Below, in pieces: positions 37,067 to 47,051 of a stretch of DNA of 64,000 nt (the first letter of the stretch is position 1; each line of letters opens with the position of its first letter). Source of the DNA: Azospirillum brasilense (GTDB lineage Bacteria > Pseudomonadota > Alphaproteobacteria > Azospirillales > Azospirillaceae). The DNA lies in contig NZ_CP059449.1 in the NCBI RefSeq assembly GCF_022023855.1, forward strand, positions 2,712,001-2,776,000. The letters run 5' to 3'. Both the position numbers and the translations under genes were made by a program. The notes under the pieces were generated by a model. That model searched no databases and had not been told where the DNA came from. It saw nothing but the letters and a program-made list of their open reading frames with translations.

Positions 37067-37663
37067 TCAGCCCTTGCTATCGCCCGGCGGGGTGCGGACG
37101 GCGGTGGCCGCGAGATACTGGGCCGCCGTGCGCAGCAGGAACTCCGCCACCGCCATGTCGCCCAGGTCGCGGTCCGGGCCGCCCAGCCGGTGGCGGCGAT
37201 CGGCGTCGATCAGGCCGGTGGCGATCACCTGCGCGGTCAGCCACGCCCGCTGCTCCTCATCCGGCACGCCGGCCATGCGCTCCAGCATCTCGTTGCAGGC
37301 ATGGTCGATCGTCCCCAGGCCGGGCCGGTCGGACGACAGGTAGCTGGTCTCGTTCTGCGGCGCCGGCTCCCCGACGTAGGAGCGGGCGAGCAACGCCGTC
37401 TCCAGCGTCAGGCGGAAGGCGGTGCGGCGCGGCCGCCCCTTCCGCCGCAGCCGCAGCGCCATCATGGTGAAGAGCTGGGCCACCGCCTCCACCCTTTCCG
37501 CCGGCACCTCGTCGAGGATGTCGACGATCTCGGCGCTGACGGCGTTGCGCGGCGCCTTCTCGCCGGGCCGCACCACCGCGGTGGCGAAGACGGCGATCAG
37601 GGTGCGCAGGGCGTCGGCCTGCTCCACGGGAGAGATGCGGCCGATCTGGGCGGGGTCGAACAT
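37067..37663 (-). CDS. Hypothetical helical protein (198 aa)
   Basis: I do not recognise this protein. It is soluble and helical with no membrane segment or signal peptide. Features are an N-terminal region with VEQADALRTLIAVFATAVVRPGEKAPRN, a basic patch LRLRRKGRPRRTAF and a C-terminal AEFLLRTAAQYLAAT helix. The start at 37663 has GGAG 9 nt upstream; an in-frame extension to 37711 is open. The Nudix-like gene converges on its end with a 16-bp gap, and the next gene upstream encodes a membrane protein. Confidence 0.7.
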   Translation of the reverse strand: MFDPAQIGRISPVEQADALRTLIAVFATAVVRPGEKAPRNAVSAEIVDILDEVPAERVEAVAQLFTMMALRLRRKGRPRRTAFRLTLETALLARSYVGEPAPQNETSYLSSDRPGLGTIDHACNEMLERMAGVPDEEQRAWLTAQVIATGLIDADRRHRLGGPDRDLGDMAVAEFLLRTAAQYLAATAVRTPPGDSKG

Positions 37664-37731
37664 GGGGGCGCTCCGCTCTGGCTGGGAGGGATCAACAACT
37701 CCTCCCAGCAATGTTGGAACGCGAGGGGCAG

Positions 37732-38211
37732 TCAGGAATCCCCCTCCTTCGGGTCGATGGTCTCCGCCCGTCGGCTGATCAGCTGGTAGAGCCCAAGCCC
37801 GAGCACCATGAAGACGATGACCATCAGGAGGATGGCCGGATACACCATGTCGCTCATGTCCGAGGTCCGCGCCTCGAACACCAGCACCAGCCCTTCCAGG
37901 CTGGCGGCGATGATGATGGTGGTCAGGAACTTGGTCAGAGTGCGGCGGGCCTCGTCGGCGTGCCGCAACTCACGGTCGTGCTCCAACTCCTCTTCATAGA
38001 GATACTTGGCGATCTCGAAGACGGCGATGGCCAGCACGATCATACCCACGCCGTCCAGCAGCCCGTGAGTCGTCGCCTCGATGTCGAGCAGCAGAAGGCT
38101 GTGAAACACCGCATAGGCGGCCACGCCGATGAACACCATGGCGAACAGCATCAACACGCCGGTCGCCAGGAAATAAATGACCTGCGACGCCTTCCGGAAT
38201 CCGTTCCCCAC
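37732..38211 (-). CDS. Four-helix membrane protein of unknown function
   Basis: A 159-aa integral membrane protein with four predicted helices (about 10-36, 49-70, 91-112 and 121-144). An acidic and basic cytoplasmic loop (YEEELEHDRELRHADEARR) lies between helices 2 and 3, and the tail is charged. The architecture is reminiscent of PsiE-like proteins, but I cannot confirm homology. It is followed on the same strand by the 198-aa hypothetical gene. Confidence 0.75.
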   Translation of the reverse strand: MGNGFRKASQVIYFLATGVLMLFAMVFIGVAAYAVFHSLLLLDIEATTHGLLDGVGMIVLAIAVFEIAKYLYEEELEHDRELRHADEARRTLTKFLTTIIIAASLEGLVLVFEARTSDMSDMVYPAILLMVIVFMVLGLGLYQLISRRAETIDPKEGDS

Positions 38212-38490
38212 GATGCGTTTCCCTTTCCGACGCGAGAGCCCGTCCTGCGGCTGTCAACACATCGTCCCGGCTTTCGGACCGCTTCCTTGCGGGTCACCCC
38301 GGAAGGGAAGATGGAACCGGCGGCCCGGCGAGCGTGTTTGGAGTTAGGCAGCACAGGGGATTGTGCCTCCTCGACAGGCTCCGCCGCGCTCCCTGAAGCG
38401 GCGGAGCCTTTCTTTTCCTGCCCCTTGTCTTCTCCTGCCCCTTGCGTTTATGGCTGCGGTGCCGGACCACGCCGACCACGGAACCGCCCC

Positions 38491-38901
38491 ATGCCCGAGA
38501 CCCCACCCCCCTCCGCCGAAGCCCTGCACGCCCTGCTGGACCGCTACCTGCGCTGCCCGTCCGAGCCGCTGCGCGGCGAAGTGAACGAGGCTTTGACCGC
38601 CTTCCAGACGGCCTGGATACACGCCCGCGCCGGGCAGGACGCCCCGACGGCGCCCCAGCCCGCTCCTTCCGCGCCCAACCGTGCCCCGGCGAAGCCGAAA
38701 TTCCCGATCGCCGCCGCCGATCTGGCGGTGCTGGAGCGGATGGCTGGGGGCTGGGTCCCCACCGCGGCGGAGGTTCCCCGCTGGGTCTGGTTCGAGAACC
38801 GGGAGCTGGTGACGATGGAGCCCAACCCCGCCGGCAGCGGGCCGGAGGTGATGCGCCTCGCCCCCGCCGGTTGGGCGGCGCTGGGCCGCCAGCCGGGCTG
38901 A
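38491..38901 (+). CDS. Hypothetical protein (136 aa)
   Basis: I do not recognise this protein. A short helical N-terminus (ALHALLDRYLRCPSEPLRGEV) is followed by a Pro/Ala-rich linker (about 48-68) and a compact C-terminal region (AVLERMAGGWVPTAAEVPRWV, then WFENRELVTMEP). The linker suggests two parts. No strong ribosome-binding site is seen at the ATG, and another frame across the same bases is also open, so the start is uncertain. A strong terminator follows 27 bp after the stop, which supports a real transcribed gene. Confidence 0.6.
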   Translation: MPETPPPSAEALHALLDRYLRCPSEPLRGEVNEALTAFQTAWIHARAGQDAPTAPQPAPSAPNRAPAKPKFPIAAADLAVLERMAGGWVPTAAEVPRWVWFENRELVTMEPNPAGSGPEVMRLAPAGWAALGRQPG

Positions 38902-38927
38902 GCGGCGGCCCATAGAAAGCGGGCAAC

Positions 38928-38958
38928 AAAAAAGGGAGGCCGAAGCCTCCCTTTTTCT
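38928..38958. terminator. Bidirectional terminator between the 136-aa hypothetical gene and the BMP gene
   Basis: AAAAAAGGGAGGC and GCCTCCCTTTTT form a perfect stem around a CGAA tetraloop, with T-tracts in both orientations. It closes the plus-strand hypothetical gene and the minus-strand ABC importer operon. Confidence 0.93.
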
Positions 38959-38978
38959 TTCTTGGCGACCGGTTCCGC

Positions 38979-40070
38979 TTACTTCGGAACCTTGCCCTGC
39001 ACACCCTCGACGTACCAGTCCATCTTCAGGATCTGCTCGTCGGTGGCCTGCTTGCCCTCGGCGATCACGACCTTGCCGGACTGGTCCTTCACCGGGCCCT
39101 GGAAGGAGTGGCGCTTGCCTTCCATGATGTCGGTGCGGGTCTTCTCGGCCGCCGCGACGACATCCGCCGGGAGCGCCGGGTTGTAGGGGGCCAGGAACAG
39201 CATGTGGTCCTTGAATCCGCCCCAGGTGTCCTGCGACTTCCAGGAACCGTCCAGAGCCGCCTTGACGCGGTTCACATAATACTCGCGCCAGTCGTCGACG
39301 ATGGCGGTCAGGTGCGCCTTCGGGCCGAAACGGGTCATGTCCGACGACTGGCCGAACACCCACAGGCCACGCTCCTGCGCGACCTGGATGGCCGCCGGGC
39401 TGTCGGTGTGCAGGGAAATCACGTCGGCGCCCTGGTCGATCAGCGCCTTGGCGGCCTCGGCTTCCTTGCCGGGGTCGTACCAGCTGTTCACCCAGACGAC
39501 GCGCACCTCGGCCTTCGGGTTCACCTCGCGCATGGCGATGGTGAAGGCGTTGATGCCGCTGACCACCTCGGGGATCGGGAAGGAGCCGATGTAGCCGATG
39601 ATGTTCGACTTGGTCATCTTGCCGGCGATCTGGCCGATGACCGTGCGGGCCTCGTAGAAGCGCGCGGAATAGGTGGCGACGTTGGCCGAGCGCTTGTAGC
39701 CGGTGGCGTGCTCGAACTTCACATCGGGATGGCGCTGCGCGACCTTCAGCGTCGGGTTCATGAAGCCGAAGGAGGTCGTGAAGATCAGCTTGTGGCCGGA
39801 GGAGGCGAGCTGCTCGATCACGCGCTCGGCGTCGGCGCCCTCGGGCACGTTCTCGACGAAGGTGGTGGTGACCTTGTCGCCCAGCTCCTTCTCCACGGCC
39901 AGACGGCCCTGATCGTGCTGGTAGCTGTAGCCGTGGTCGCTGATCGGACCGACATAGACGAAGCCGACCTTCATCTTCTCCTGCGCGTCGGCCGCGCCGA
40001 CGCCCAGCGCCAGCATGGCGGCGCCGGTGGCCAGACCCATCAGGGCCTTGCCCATGGTCCTTCTGTTCAC
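38979..40070 (-). CDS. BMP family ABC transporter substrate-binding protein
   Basis: This is the periplasmic receptor of a basic-membrane-protein-type importer, a family that binds nucleosides or purines. The 363-aa product has a clear signal peptide (MNRRTMGKALMGLATGAAM..., cleaved after ADA). The mature part begins EKMKVGFVYVGPISDHGYSYQHDQG, and the family blocks IGYIGSFPIPEVVSGINAF and ISLHTDSPAAIQVAQERG are present. The start is the GTG at 40068-40070, which has GGGAG 7 nt upstream; the ATG five codons inside is closer to a weaker site. It is the last gene of the ATPase-permease-permease-receptor operon. There is no lipobox, so it is a free periplasmic protein. Confidence 0.93.
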   Translation of the reverse strand: MNRRTMGKALMGLATGAAMLALGVGAADAQEKMKVGFVYVGPISDHGYSYQHDQGRLAVEKELGDKVTTTFVENVPEGADAERVIEQLASSGHKLIFTTSFGFMNPTLKVAQRHPDVKFEHATGYKRSANVATYSARFYEARTVIGQIAGKMTKSNIIGYIGSFPIPEVVSGINAFTIAMREVNPKAEVRVVWVNSWYDPGKEAEAAKALIDQGADVISLHTDSPAAIQVAQERGLWVFGQSSDMTRFGPKAHLTAIVDDWREYYVNRVKAALDGSWKSQDTWGGFKDHMLFLAPYNPALPADVVAAAEKTRTDIMEGKRHSFQGPVKDQSGKVVIAEGKQATDEQILKMDWYVEGVQGKVPK

Positions 40071-40149
40071 GTGTTTGCTCCCTGATCCAATTGATTGAGC
40101 ACGAACGTAAGACTTGCAAACATCCCGGAGCCCGTCAGGCGTCGCCCCA

Positions 40150-41082
40150 TCAGGCATCGGGATGGAAAACCTTCCCGAGGCTGGCCGGCGCGTTCAGCCG
40201 GATTCGGGCGACATCGCGTGAAATCACCACCAGTACGATGACGGTAGCCAGATAAGGCAGCATCGACAAGAGTTGTGACGGAATGTCGATTCCCAGCCCC
40301 TGGACGTGGAGCTGCGCGATGGTCACCCCGCCGAACAGCCAGGCACCGAGCAGCACGCGGCCCGGCTTCCAGGTGGCGAAGACCACCAGCGCCAGCGCGA
40401 TCCAGCCGCGCCCGGAGGAGATTCCCTCCGCCCACATCGGCGTGTAGTCGAGCGACAGAAAGGCCCCGCCCATGCCGCTCATCGCACCGCCGAACAGCAC
40501 GGCGAGGAAGCGGATGCGGATGACCTTGTAGCCGAGCGCGTGGGCTGCCGCGTGGTTCTCGCCGACCGCGCGCAGGATCAGCCCCTTGCGCGTGGCGTAG
40601 AGGAACCAGTGCACCGCCGGCACTGCCGCCAGCGCCAGATAGACCAGAGCGTCCTGCCCGAACAGCGCCTTGCCGATCACCGGCAGGTCGGTCAGGCCGG
40701 GGATGTAGAGTTCCGGCACGTCGGCGATGGGGATGCCGACAAAGCCCTGCCCGATCAGCGCCGACAGACCGACGCCGAACAGCGTCAGCGCGAGACCGGT
40801 CGCCACCTGGTTGGCGAGCAGGAGCAGGGTCAGCACGCCGAACAGCGCCGCCATGCCCGCCCCCGCCGCGGCCCCCGCGACGAATCCAGCGGTGGAGCTG
40901 CCGGTCTGGACCGCAACGGCGAAGCCGCAGACCGCGCCGACCAGCATCATGCCTTCGACACCGAGGTTCAGGACGCCGGACTTCTCCACCACCAGCTCGC
41001 CGAGTGCGGCGAACAGCAGCGGCGTGGCGGCGGCCAGCATGGCCGCAAGGATCGGGCCGAGAAGGGCCAGTTCGGCGCTCAT
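40150..41082 (-). CDS. ABC transporter permease (BMP/nucleoside family, second subunit)
   Basis: A 310-aa integral membrane permease of the BPD_transp_2 family with about nine hydrophobic helices. The EKSGVLNLGVEGMMLVGA block near residue 35 is the conserved entrance motif of YufQ-type permeases, and RAVGENHAAAHALGY is the ATPase-contacting loop. Its ATG overlaps the stop of the other permease gene by 4 nt (ATGA), so the two are translationally coupled and probably form a heterodimer. The receptor gene follows 79 bp downstream. Confidence 0.94.
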   Translation of the reverse strand: MSAELALLGPILAAMLAAATPLLFAALGELVVEKSGVLNLGVEGMMLVGAVCGFAVAVQTGSSTAGFVAGAAAGAGMAALFGVLTLLLLANQVATGLALTLFGVGLSALIGQGFVGIPIADVPELYIPGLTDLPVIGKALFGQDALVYLALAAVPAVHWFLYATRKGLILRAVGENHAAAHALGYKVIRIRFLAVLFGGAMSGMGGAFLSLDYTPMWAEGISSGRGWIALALVVFATWKPGRVLLGAWLFGGVTIAQLHVQGLGIDIPSQLLSMLPYLATVIVLVVISRDVARIRLNAPASLGKVFHPDA

Positions 41083-42179
41083 GCCGCGGCCCTCCCCACC
41101 ACAGTCCCTGCGGCCCGTTTCGCGCCGAAGCGCACGCGGTAGCGGATCAGCACGTCGGTCGCCAGCAGGAAGAACAGCAGCATGCCCTGGAACACGCCGG
41201 TGATGGCCTTGGGAAGGCCGAGCGCGATCTGCGCCGCCTCGCCGCCGATGAAGGACAGGGCCATCAGGAAGCCGGCCAGCAGGATGCCCACCGGGTGCAG
41301 GCGCCCCAGGAAGGCGACGATGATGGCGGTGTAGCCGTAGCCGGGGGAAATGGTCGGGTTCATCTGGCCGATCGGCCCGGCGACCTCGCCCAGACCGGCC
41401 AGACCGGCCAGCGCGCCGGACAGCAGCAGCGTCAGCCAGATGATTTTCTTCTGGTTGAAGCCGGCGTAGCCCGCCGCCGTCGGGGTCAGACCGATGACCT
41501 TGATCTGGAAGCCGATGAAGGTCCGCGCCATCAGGAACCAGCCCGCCGCCACCGCCAGCAGGGCGAACAGAGATCCCAGATGCACGCGCGTCCCGGCGAC
41601 CAGCAGCGGCAGCACCGCGTCGGCCTCGAACAGGCGGGATTCTGGGAAGGCGAAGCCGTCCGGGTCGCGGTAGGGGCCGTGCATCAGATAGTTCAGCAGA
41701 TGCAGCGCCACGTAGTTCAGCATCAGGCTGGTCAGGATCTCGCTGGCGTTGAAGCGCACCCGCAGGAAGGCGGGGATCGCCGCCCACAGGGCGCCGCCGG
41801 CCATGCCCGCGACGATCATCAGCGGCAGCAGCCACCAGCCGCCCTCAGCGTAGAAGGCCAGCGCCAGCCCGCCGCCGGTGATGGCGCCGAGCGTCAGCTG
41901 CCCCTCGGCCCCGATGTTCCACACGTTGGCGCGGAAACCGATGGCGAGGCCGATCGCGCAGAGCACCAGCGGGGTCGCCTTGACCGCCAGTTCACCCAGA
42001 CCGCGCAGCGACAGCAGCGGCGCGATGAAGAAGGCGTGCAGCGCCTTCACCGGGTCGAAGCCCATGGCCCAGAACAGCAGGAAGCCGCTGACGAGCGTGA
42101 GCGCGACCGCCAGCAGCGGCGTGGCGTAGACCATCGCGCGCGACGCCTCGCCGCGGGGTTCGAGACGGAGGAGGGTCAT
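41079..42179 (-). CDS. ABC transporter permease (BMP/nucleoside family, first subunit)
   Basis: A 366-aa permease of the YufP type. The conserved FRANVWNIGAEGQLTLGAI motif lies near residue 85 and a dense set of membrane helices runs throughout. It has a longer N-terminus than its partner, including an extra helix (VYATPLLAVALTLVSGFLLFW). It overlaps the second permease by 4 nt and is separated from the ATPase gene by 148 bp containing a large inverted repeat, so mRNA levels may differ between the two halves of the operon. Confidence 0.94.
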   Translation of the reverse strand: MTLLRLEPRGEASRAMVYATPLLAVALTLVSGFLLFWAMGFDPVKALHAFFIAPLLSLRGLGELAVKATPLVLCAIGLAIGFRANVWNIGAEGQLTLGAITGGGLALAFYAEGGWWLLPLMIVAGMAGGALWAAIPAFLRVRFNASEILTSLMLNYVALHLLNYLMHGPYRDPDGFAFPESRLFEADAVLPLLVAGTRVHLGSLFALLAVAAGWFLMARTFIGFQIKVIGLTPTAAGYAGFNQKKIIWLTLLLSGALAGLAGLGEVAGPIGQMNPTISPGYGYTAIIVAFLGRLHPVGILLAGFLMALSFIGGEAAQIALGLPKAITGVFQGMLLFFLLATDVLIRYRVRFGAKRAAGTVVGRAAA

Positions 42180-42200
42180 GCAAAGGCTCCGCCGAAAACA

Positions 42201-42310
42201 TCCCCTTCTCCCCTCTGGGGAGAGGGTTGGGGTGAGGGGGTTGCGCAGGGCGCGGCGTTCGGCAAAAGGGCATCCCCCTCACCCTTCCCTCTCCCCAGAG
42301 GGGAGAAGGG
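42201..42310. repeat. Large inverted repeat of REP type between ATPase and permease genes
   Basis: The left arm (about 42201-42240) and right arm (about 42274-42310) are complementary over about 37 bp with few mismatches. Each contains CCCCTCTGGGGAGAGGG-type internal symmetry. The pattern is typical of repetitive extragenic palindromes found dispersed in proteobacterial genomes. Confidence 0.85.
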
Positions 42311-42327
42311 ATAAAGCGTCGGTCCCA

Positions 42328-43863
<1,536 letters not shown>

Positions 43864-44116
43864 GGATGGGGAATCCAAGGAGGCGGACCGGGTAGGGGTG
43901 AAGTCGGCAGGGCATTGCCAAAGCCATGCCACTTTCGGAGAGTCTTGCCCGTCAAGGCTGTTCGCCGTCAACAGGGGAAGCGGTTGCCCAGCCTGCGGTC
44001 ATTCGCCCCGTTTCAGGTGCCCCGCTCCAGGCGCCCGGGCAGCCCAACAAAGCGGCAGATGATCCAACAAATCAGCAGTTGCTTCGCACACGGACAGATG
44101 CCATGCCGCCGCACGG

Positions 44117-44147
44117 TTGACAAGAGGCCGCCGTCGTCATCAGCTAT
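44117..44147 (+). promoter_or_regulatory. Candidate sigma-70 promoter for rnk
   Basis: A perfect TTGACA at 44117-44122 is followed at 17-20 bp by only weak -10 candidates (around CAGCTATG, 44141-44148). It lies about 75 bp before the rnk ATG. Confidence 0.4.
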
Positions 44148-44149
44148 GG

Positions 44150-44176
44150 AAAGGGCCGCCATTTCCGGCGGCCTTT
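44150..44176 (+). terminator. Hairpin in the rnk leader
   Basis: AAAGGGCCGCC and GGCGGCCTTT flank an ATTTCC loop and are followed by GCTTATGG. It could be an attenuator or a 5' stabilising stem-loop of the rnk message. The T-run is too short to be sure of termination. Confidence 0.45.
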
Positions 44177-44194
44177 GCTTATGGAGCTTTTGGA

Positions 44195-44608
44195 ATGAAC
44201 CGCAAGTCGATGCTCGGCGATCCGCCGCCGATCCGAATCACCCCCCATGACCTTGGGCGTCTCGACGTCCTTCTCGCCCATCTCAGCCAGCCCGCCGGCG
44301 TCATCGACTTCCTCCAGCGTGAGGTCGACCGCGCCGATGTCGCGGACCCTCCCGACGGCGACGGCGGCGGCACGCCCTTCGTCCGGCTCGGCAGCCGGGT
44401 CACCTTCGCGGACGACCGGGGCACGCGGCACACCGCCACACTCATCACACCGGATGAAGCGGCCCGGCGCCAGGACGGCATCTCGATCCTGACCCCGGTG
44501 GGCGCCGCCCTGCTCGGCCTGTCCGAGGGGCAATCCATCGCCTACGGCACGCTCGACGGCCGCACCAAGTCGGTGCAGGTCCTGCGGATCGAACCTCCGG
44601 CGGCCTGA
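44195..44608 (+). CDS. rnk: Nucleoside diphosphate kinase regulator (Rnk/GreA C-terminal fold)
   Basis: A 137-aa protein with the GreA/GreB C-terminal FKBP-like domain (about 55-130): VRLGSRVTFADDRGTRHTATLITPDEA, then ISILTPVGAALLGLSEGQSI. The N-terminal part is the short Rnk helical region rather than the long coiled coil of Gre factors. Rnk binds RNA polymerase in E. coli and affects nucleoside diphosphate kinase levels; whether this holds here is inference. The start has GGAG 9 nt upstream. It is followed by ygfZ on the same strand after 157 bp. Confidence 0.88.
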   Translation: MNRKSMLGDPPPIRITPHDLGRLDVLLAHLSQPAGVIDFLQREVDRADVADPPDGDGGGTPFVRLGSRVTFADDRGTRHTATLITPDEAARRQDGISILTPVGAALLGLSEGQSIAYGTLDGRTKSVQVLRIEPPAA

Positions 44609-44765
44609 CAGCCCGCCTGACGGTCCATCGACCACGGCTTGCACCGTGGCGCGTCCGCGGAAAAGGCGGACGCGCCATGCAAGGGAACACCCCTCGCCAC
44701 CCTTGCCTCCCCTGCCCCCTTCGCCCAACTATCGGGGACTTGAACGGGACAATCGGAGCAAGGGC

Positions 44766-45671
44766 ATGACGGCGGAACAGGCGGGCTACACGATCCTGGA
44801 GGATCGGGGCGTCATCGCGGTCACTGGCGAGGACCGGGCGGCCTTCCTGCAAGGGCTGGTGTCCAACGACGTGCGCCGTGTCGCACCGGACCGCGCCGTC
44901 TACGCGCTGTTCCTCACCCCGCAGGGCAAGTTCCTGCACGATTTCCGCATCGCCGAATCGGACGGCGCCCTGCTGCTCGATCCCGAGACAGACCGGCGCG
45001 AGGAATTCCTGCGCCGCCTGAAGATGTACAAGCTGCGCTCCAAGATCACGCTGGAGGACCGCGCCGGTTCCCTGCTGGCCGTCGTCCTGTTCGGCGGCGA
45101 TACCCTCGCCCGTCTGGGCCTGCCGGATGAGGCCGGTGCGGCCGTGCCCTTCGCGGGGGGCGTCGCTTTCACCGACCCGCGCCTGCCGGCGCTGGGCGCC
45201 CGCGCCTTCCTGCCGCGCGAGGGCGCCGCGGCGGCGCTGGAGGCGGCGGGCTTCGTTCCGCGCAGCGCGGAGGACTACGACCGGCTGCGCCTGTCGCTCG
45301 GCGTTCCGGAGGGCAGCCGTGACCTCACGCCCGACAAGGCGCTGCCGCTGGAGAACGATCTGGACGACCTCAACGCCATCTCCTGGGACAAGGGCTGCTA
45401 CATGGGGCAGGAATTGACCGCCCGCACCAAGTACCGCGCCCTGATCAAGAAGAAGCTGTTCCCGGTGACGCTGGAGGGCCCCCTGCCCGCCCCCGGCACG
45501 CCGGTGACCCTGGAGGGCAAGGAGATCGGTGAGATCCGCAGCGGCCATGGCTCCACGGCGCTTGCCTTGTTGCGGCTGGAAGACCTCACCCGTGCGGAGC
45601 AAGACGGATTGGTCTTGACAGCCGGAGAGGCCACAGTCACGCCGGCAAAGCCAGTCTGGGCAAGCTTTTGA
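44766..45671 (+). CDS. ygfZ: YgfZ/GcvT folate-binding protein (Fe-S cluster assembly factor)
   Basis: A 301-aa protein of the IBA57/YgfZ family, which helps repair or assemble [4Fe-4S] enzymes in a tetrahydrofolate-dependent way. The diagnostic KGCYMGQE motif (K-G-C-Y-x-G-Q-E) is present near residue 210, with its essential Cys. The N-terminal GcvT-like folate-binding region includes FLQGLVSNDVRRVAPDRAVYAL, followed by LTPQGKFLHDF. The start at 44766 follows GGAG/AAGGG. A longer open frame upstream is Pro-rich and unlikely to be coding. Confidence 0.93.
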   Translation: MTAEQAGYTILEDRGVIAVTGEDRAAFLQGLVSNDVRRVAPDRAVYALFLTPQGKFLHDFRIAESDGALLLDPETDRREEFLRRLKMYKLRSKITLEDRAGSLLAVVLFGGDTLARLGLPDEAGAAVPFAGGVAFTDPRLPALGARAFLPREGAAAALEAAGFVPRSAEDYDRLRLSLGVPEGSRDLTPDKALPLENDLDDLNAISWDKGCYMGQELTARTKYRALIKKKLFPVTLEGPLPAPGTPVTLEGKEIGEIRSGHGSTALALLRLEDLTRAEQDGLVLTAGEATVTPAKPVWASF

Positions 45672-45831
45672 GTTCTTCGTCATTTTTATTCCCGAACCTT
45701 GCACGGACTAGCCGAAAGATTTTTTCGATTTTCCGCGTGACCATTCCCGCCGAGACCCTGTTGTCGAATTGCCTTACCGAGACAAACCAAGGCACTCGAC
45801 AGAAACGCCGAAACACGGAGAGGAGTGAGTT

Positions 45832-46452
45832 ATGCGTAGGGAAATCATCGCGGCTGCGTCCGTCCTGGCGCTGATGACCGGCACGGCGATGGCGCAGACC
45901 ACGTCACCGACCACCGGCAGCCCCACCACCGGCGCCCCGACCGCGACCGAGATGAACAAAAGCGGCAGCGCCCCGGGTAACGCCACGACCGGCAGCGCCG
46001 CGACCGGCAGCGCTTCCGGCCTGACCGGCGGCACGCTCGCCAGCGCCGAGAACATGATGGGCAAGAACGTCTACGGCACCGACAACGAGAAGGTCGGCGA
46101 GGTCGAGGACATCATCCTCGACAGCAACGGCCAAGCCCAACAGCTCGTGATCTCCTCGGGCGGCTTCCTCGGCATCGGGGAGAAGCAGATCGCCGTGGAC
46201 ATCGGCAAGGCCAACTGGGATGCCCAGCAGGAGCGCGTCCAGCTCTCGGGCATGACCCGCGACCAGGTGAAGGAGATGCCGGAGTTCGAGTACTCCGACA
46301 CCACCACCTCGCTGAACCGCAACAAGGACAAGGCCGGCGACACGGTGAACGGCGCGGCGAGCCGCTCCTCCACTGGCACCTCCGGCACCATGACCGCCCC
46401 GAGCGGAGCCACCGGCACGCCGCCGGCCGCCCCGTCGGGCACCGGCCAGTAA
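45832..46452 (+). CDS. Exported PRC-barrel domain protein
   Basis: A 206-aa secreted protein. A signal peptide (MRREIIAAASVLALMTGTAMA) is cleaved before QTT. A Thr/Gly/Ser-rich low-complexity linker (about 23-68) follows, then a PRC-barrel (about 70-145: NMMGKNVYGTDNEKVGEVEDI, then GFLGIGEKQIAVDI). A second disordered Ser/Thr/Pro-rich tail makes up the last 50 residues. PRC-barrels mediate small-ligand or protein binding; the role here is unknown. It has an AGGAG site before the ATG and a strong terminator after. Confidence 0.9.
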   Translation: MRREIIAAASVLALMTGTAMAQTTSPTTGSPTTGAPTATEMNKSGSAPGNATTGSAATGSASGLTGGTLASAENMMGKNVYGTDNEKVGEVEDIILDSNGQAQQLVISSGGFLGIGEKQIAVDIGKANWDAQQERVQLSGMTRDQVKEMPEFEYSDTTTSLNRNKDKAGDTVNGAASRSSTGTSGTMTAPSGATGTPPAAPSGTGQ

Positions 46453-46482
46453 TCGCCGGCCAATCGCCGACGTTACCGTCAT

Positions 46483-46519
46483 GAAAAGCCCCCGCGGCCA
46501 AGCGCCGCGGGGGCTTTTC
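46483..46519. terminator. Bidirectional terminator
   Basis: GAAAAGCCCCCGCGGC and GCCGCGGGGGCTTTTC form a long stem around a short loop. It closes the PRC-barrel gene and the convergent COG4315-type gene. Confidence 0.92.
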
Positions 46520-46536
46520 CCTGTTCGGAGTCGTGC

Positions 46537-46950
46537 TTACGGACGCGCGACGTGCCAGACGTTGTTGACGCCATCGCCGGTGGTGTCGCCCGGCTTGCCG
46601 TCCTTCGCCCAGCCGTAGAGCGGCTTGCCCTTGTAGGCCCACTGCATGGAGCCATCGTCGCGGGTGACGACGGAATAGTCGCCCATCGGCTTGGCGCCCG
46701 CCGGAGCCATCAGCGGCGGCCAGTTGGTGGCGCACTGCCCATTGCAGGCAGACTTACCCCCCGAATCGCGGTCGAAGACGTACAGCGTCATGCCCTTGCT
46801 GTCGGTCAACACGGGGCCGCCGGACGACTGGCCGGTCTTGGCGGGCATGGCGCCCTGCGCGAAGGCGGACGGCGCGAAAACGGACGGTGCCGCGAGGCCG
46901 AGCGCCAGCGTGATCGTCGCGGCGGCGGTGAAACGGGTGAAGCGGTGCAT
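46537..46950 (-). CDS. COG4315-type secreted repeat protein
   Basis: A 137-aa exported protein. A signal peptide (FTAAATITLALGLAAPSVFAP...AFA) is followed by two copies of the family repeat: VLTDSKGMTLYVFDRDSGGKS with CNGQCATNWPP, and QWAYKGKPLYGWAKDGKPGDTTG. It has a paired Cys motif (CNGQC) that could bind a metal or form a disulfide. The biochemical function of the family is not known. The start at 46950 is backed by GGGAGG 8 nt upstream. There is no lipobox, so it is periplasmic or secreted rather than lipid-anchored. Confidence 0.9.
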   Translation of the reverse strand: MHRFTRFTAAATITLALGLAAPSVFAPSAFAQGAMPAKTGQSSGGPVLTDSKGMTLYVFDRDSGGKSACNGQCATNWPPLMAPAGAKPMGDYSVVTRDDGSMQWAYKGKPLYGWAKDGKPGDTTGDGVNNVWHVARP

Positions 46951-47051
46951 GGACGGAACCTCCCTGTCGTGACGGGGCGGGTGATTGGACCCGGCCCTCA
47001 CTGACAGGACGCCCGTCGCGGCGCTTTATTCCGTCCCCACCCGAAGGATGA

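Larger units (their letters stand above)
43864..44194. other. Divergent spacer between the ABC importer operon and rnk
   Basis: A 331-bp region. The left part is in frame with the ATPase gene and may be leader or N-terminal extension. The right part holds a TTGACA promoter-like element and a GC-rich hairpin leading into rnk. No riboswitch is recognised. Confidence 0.6.
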
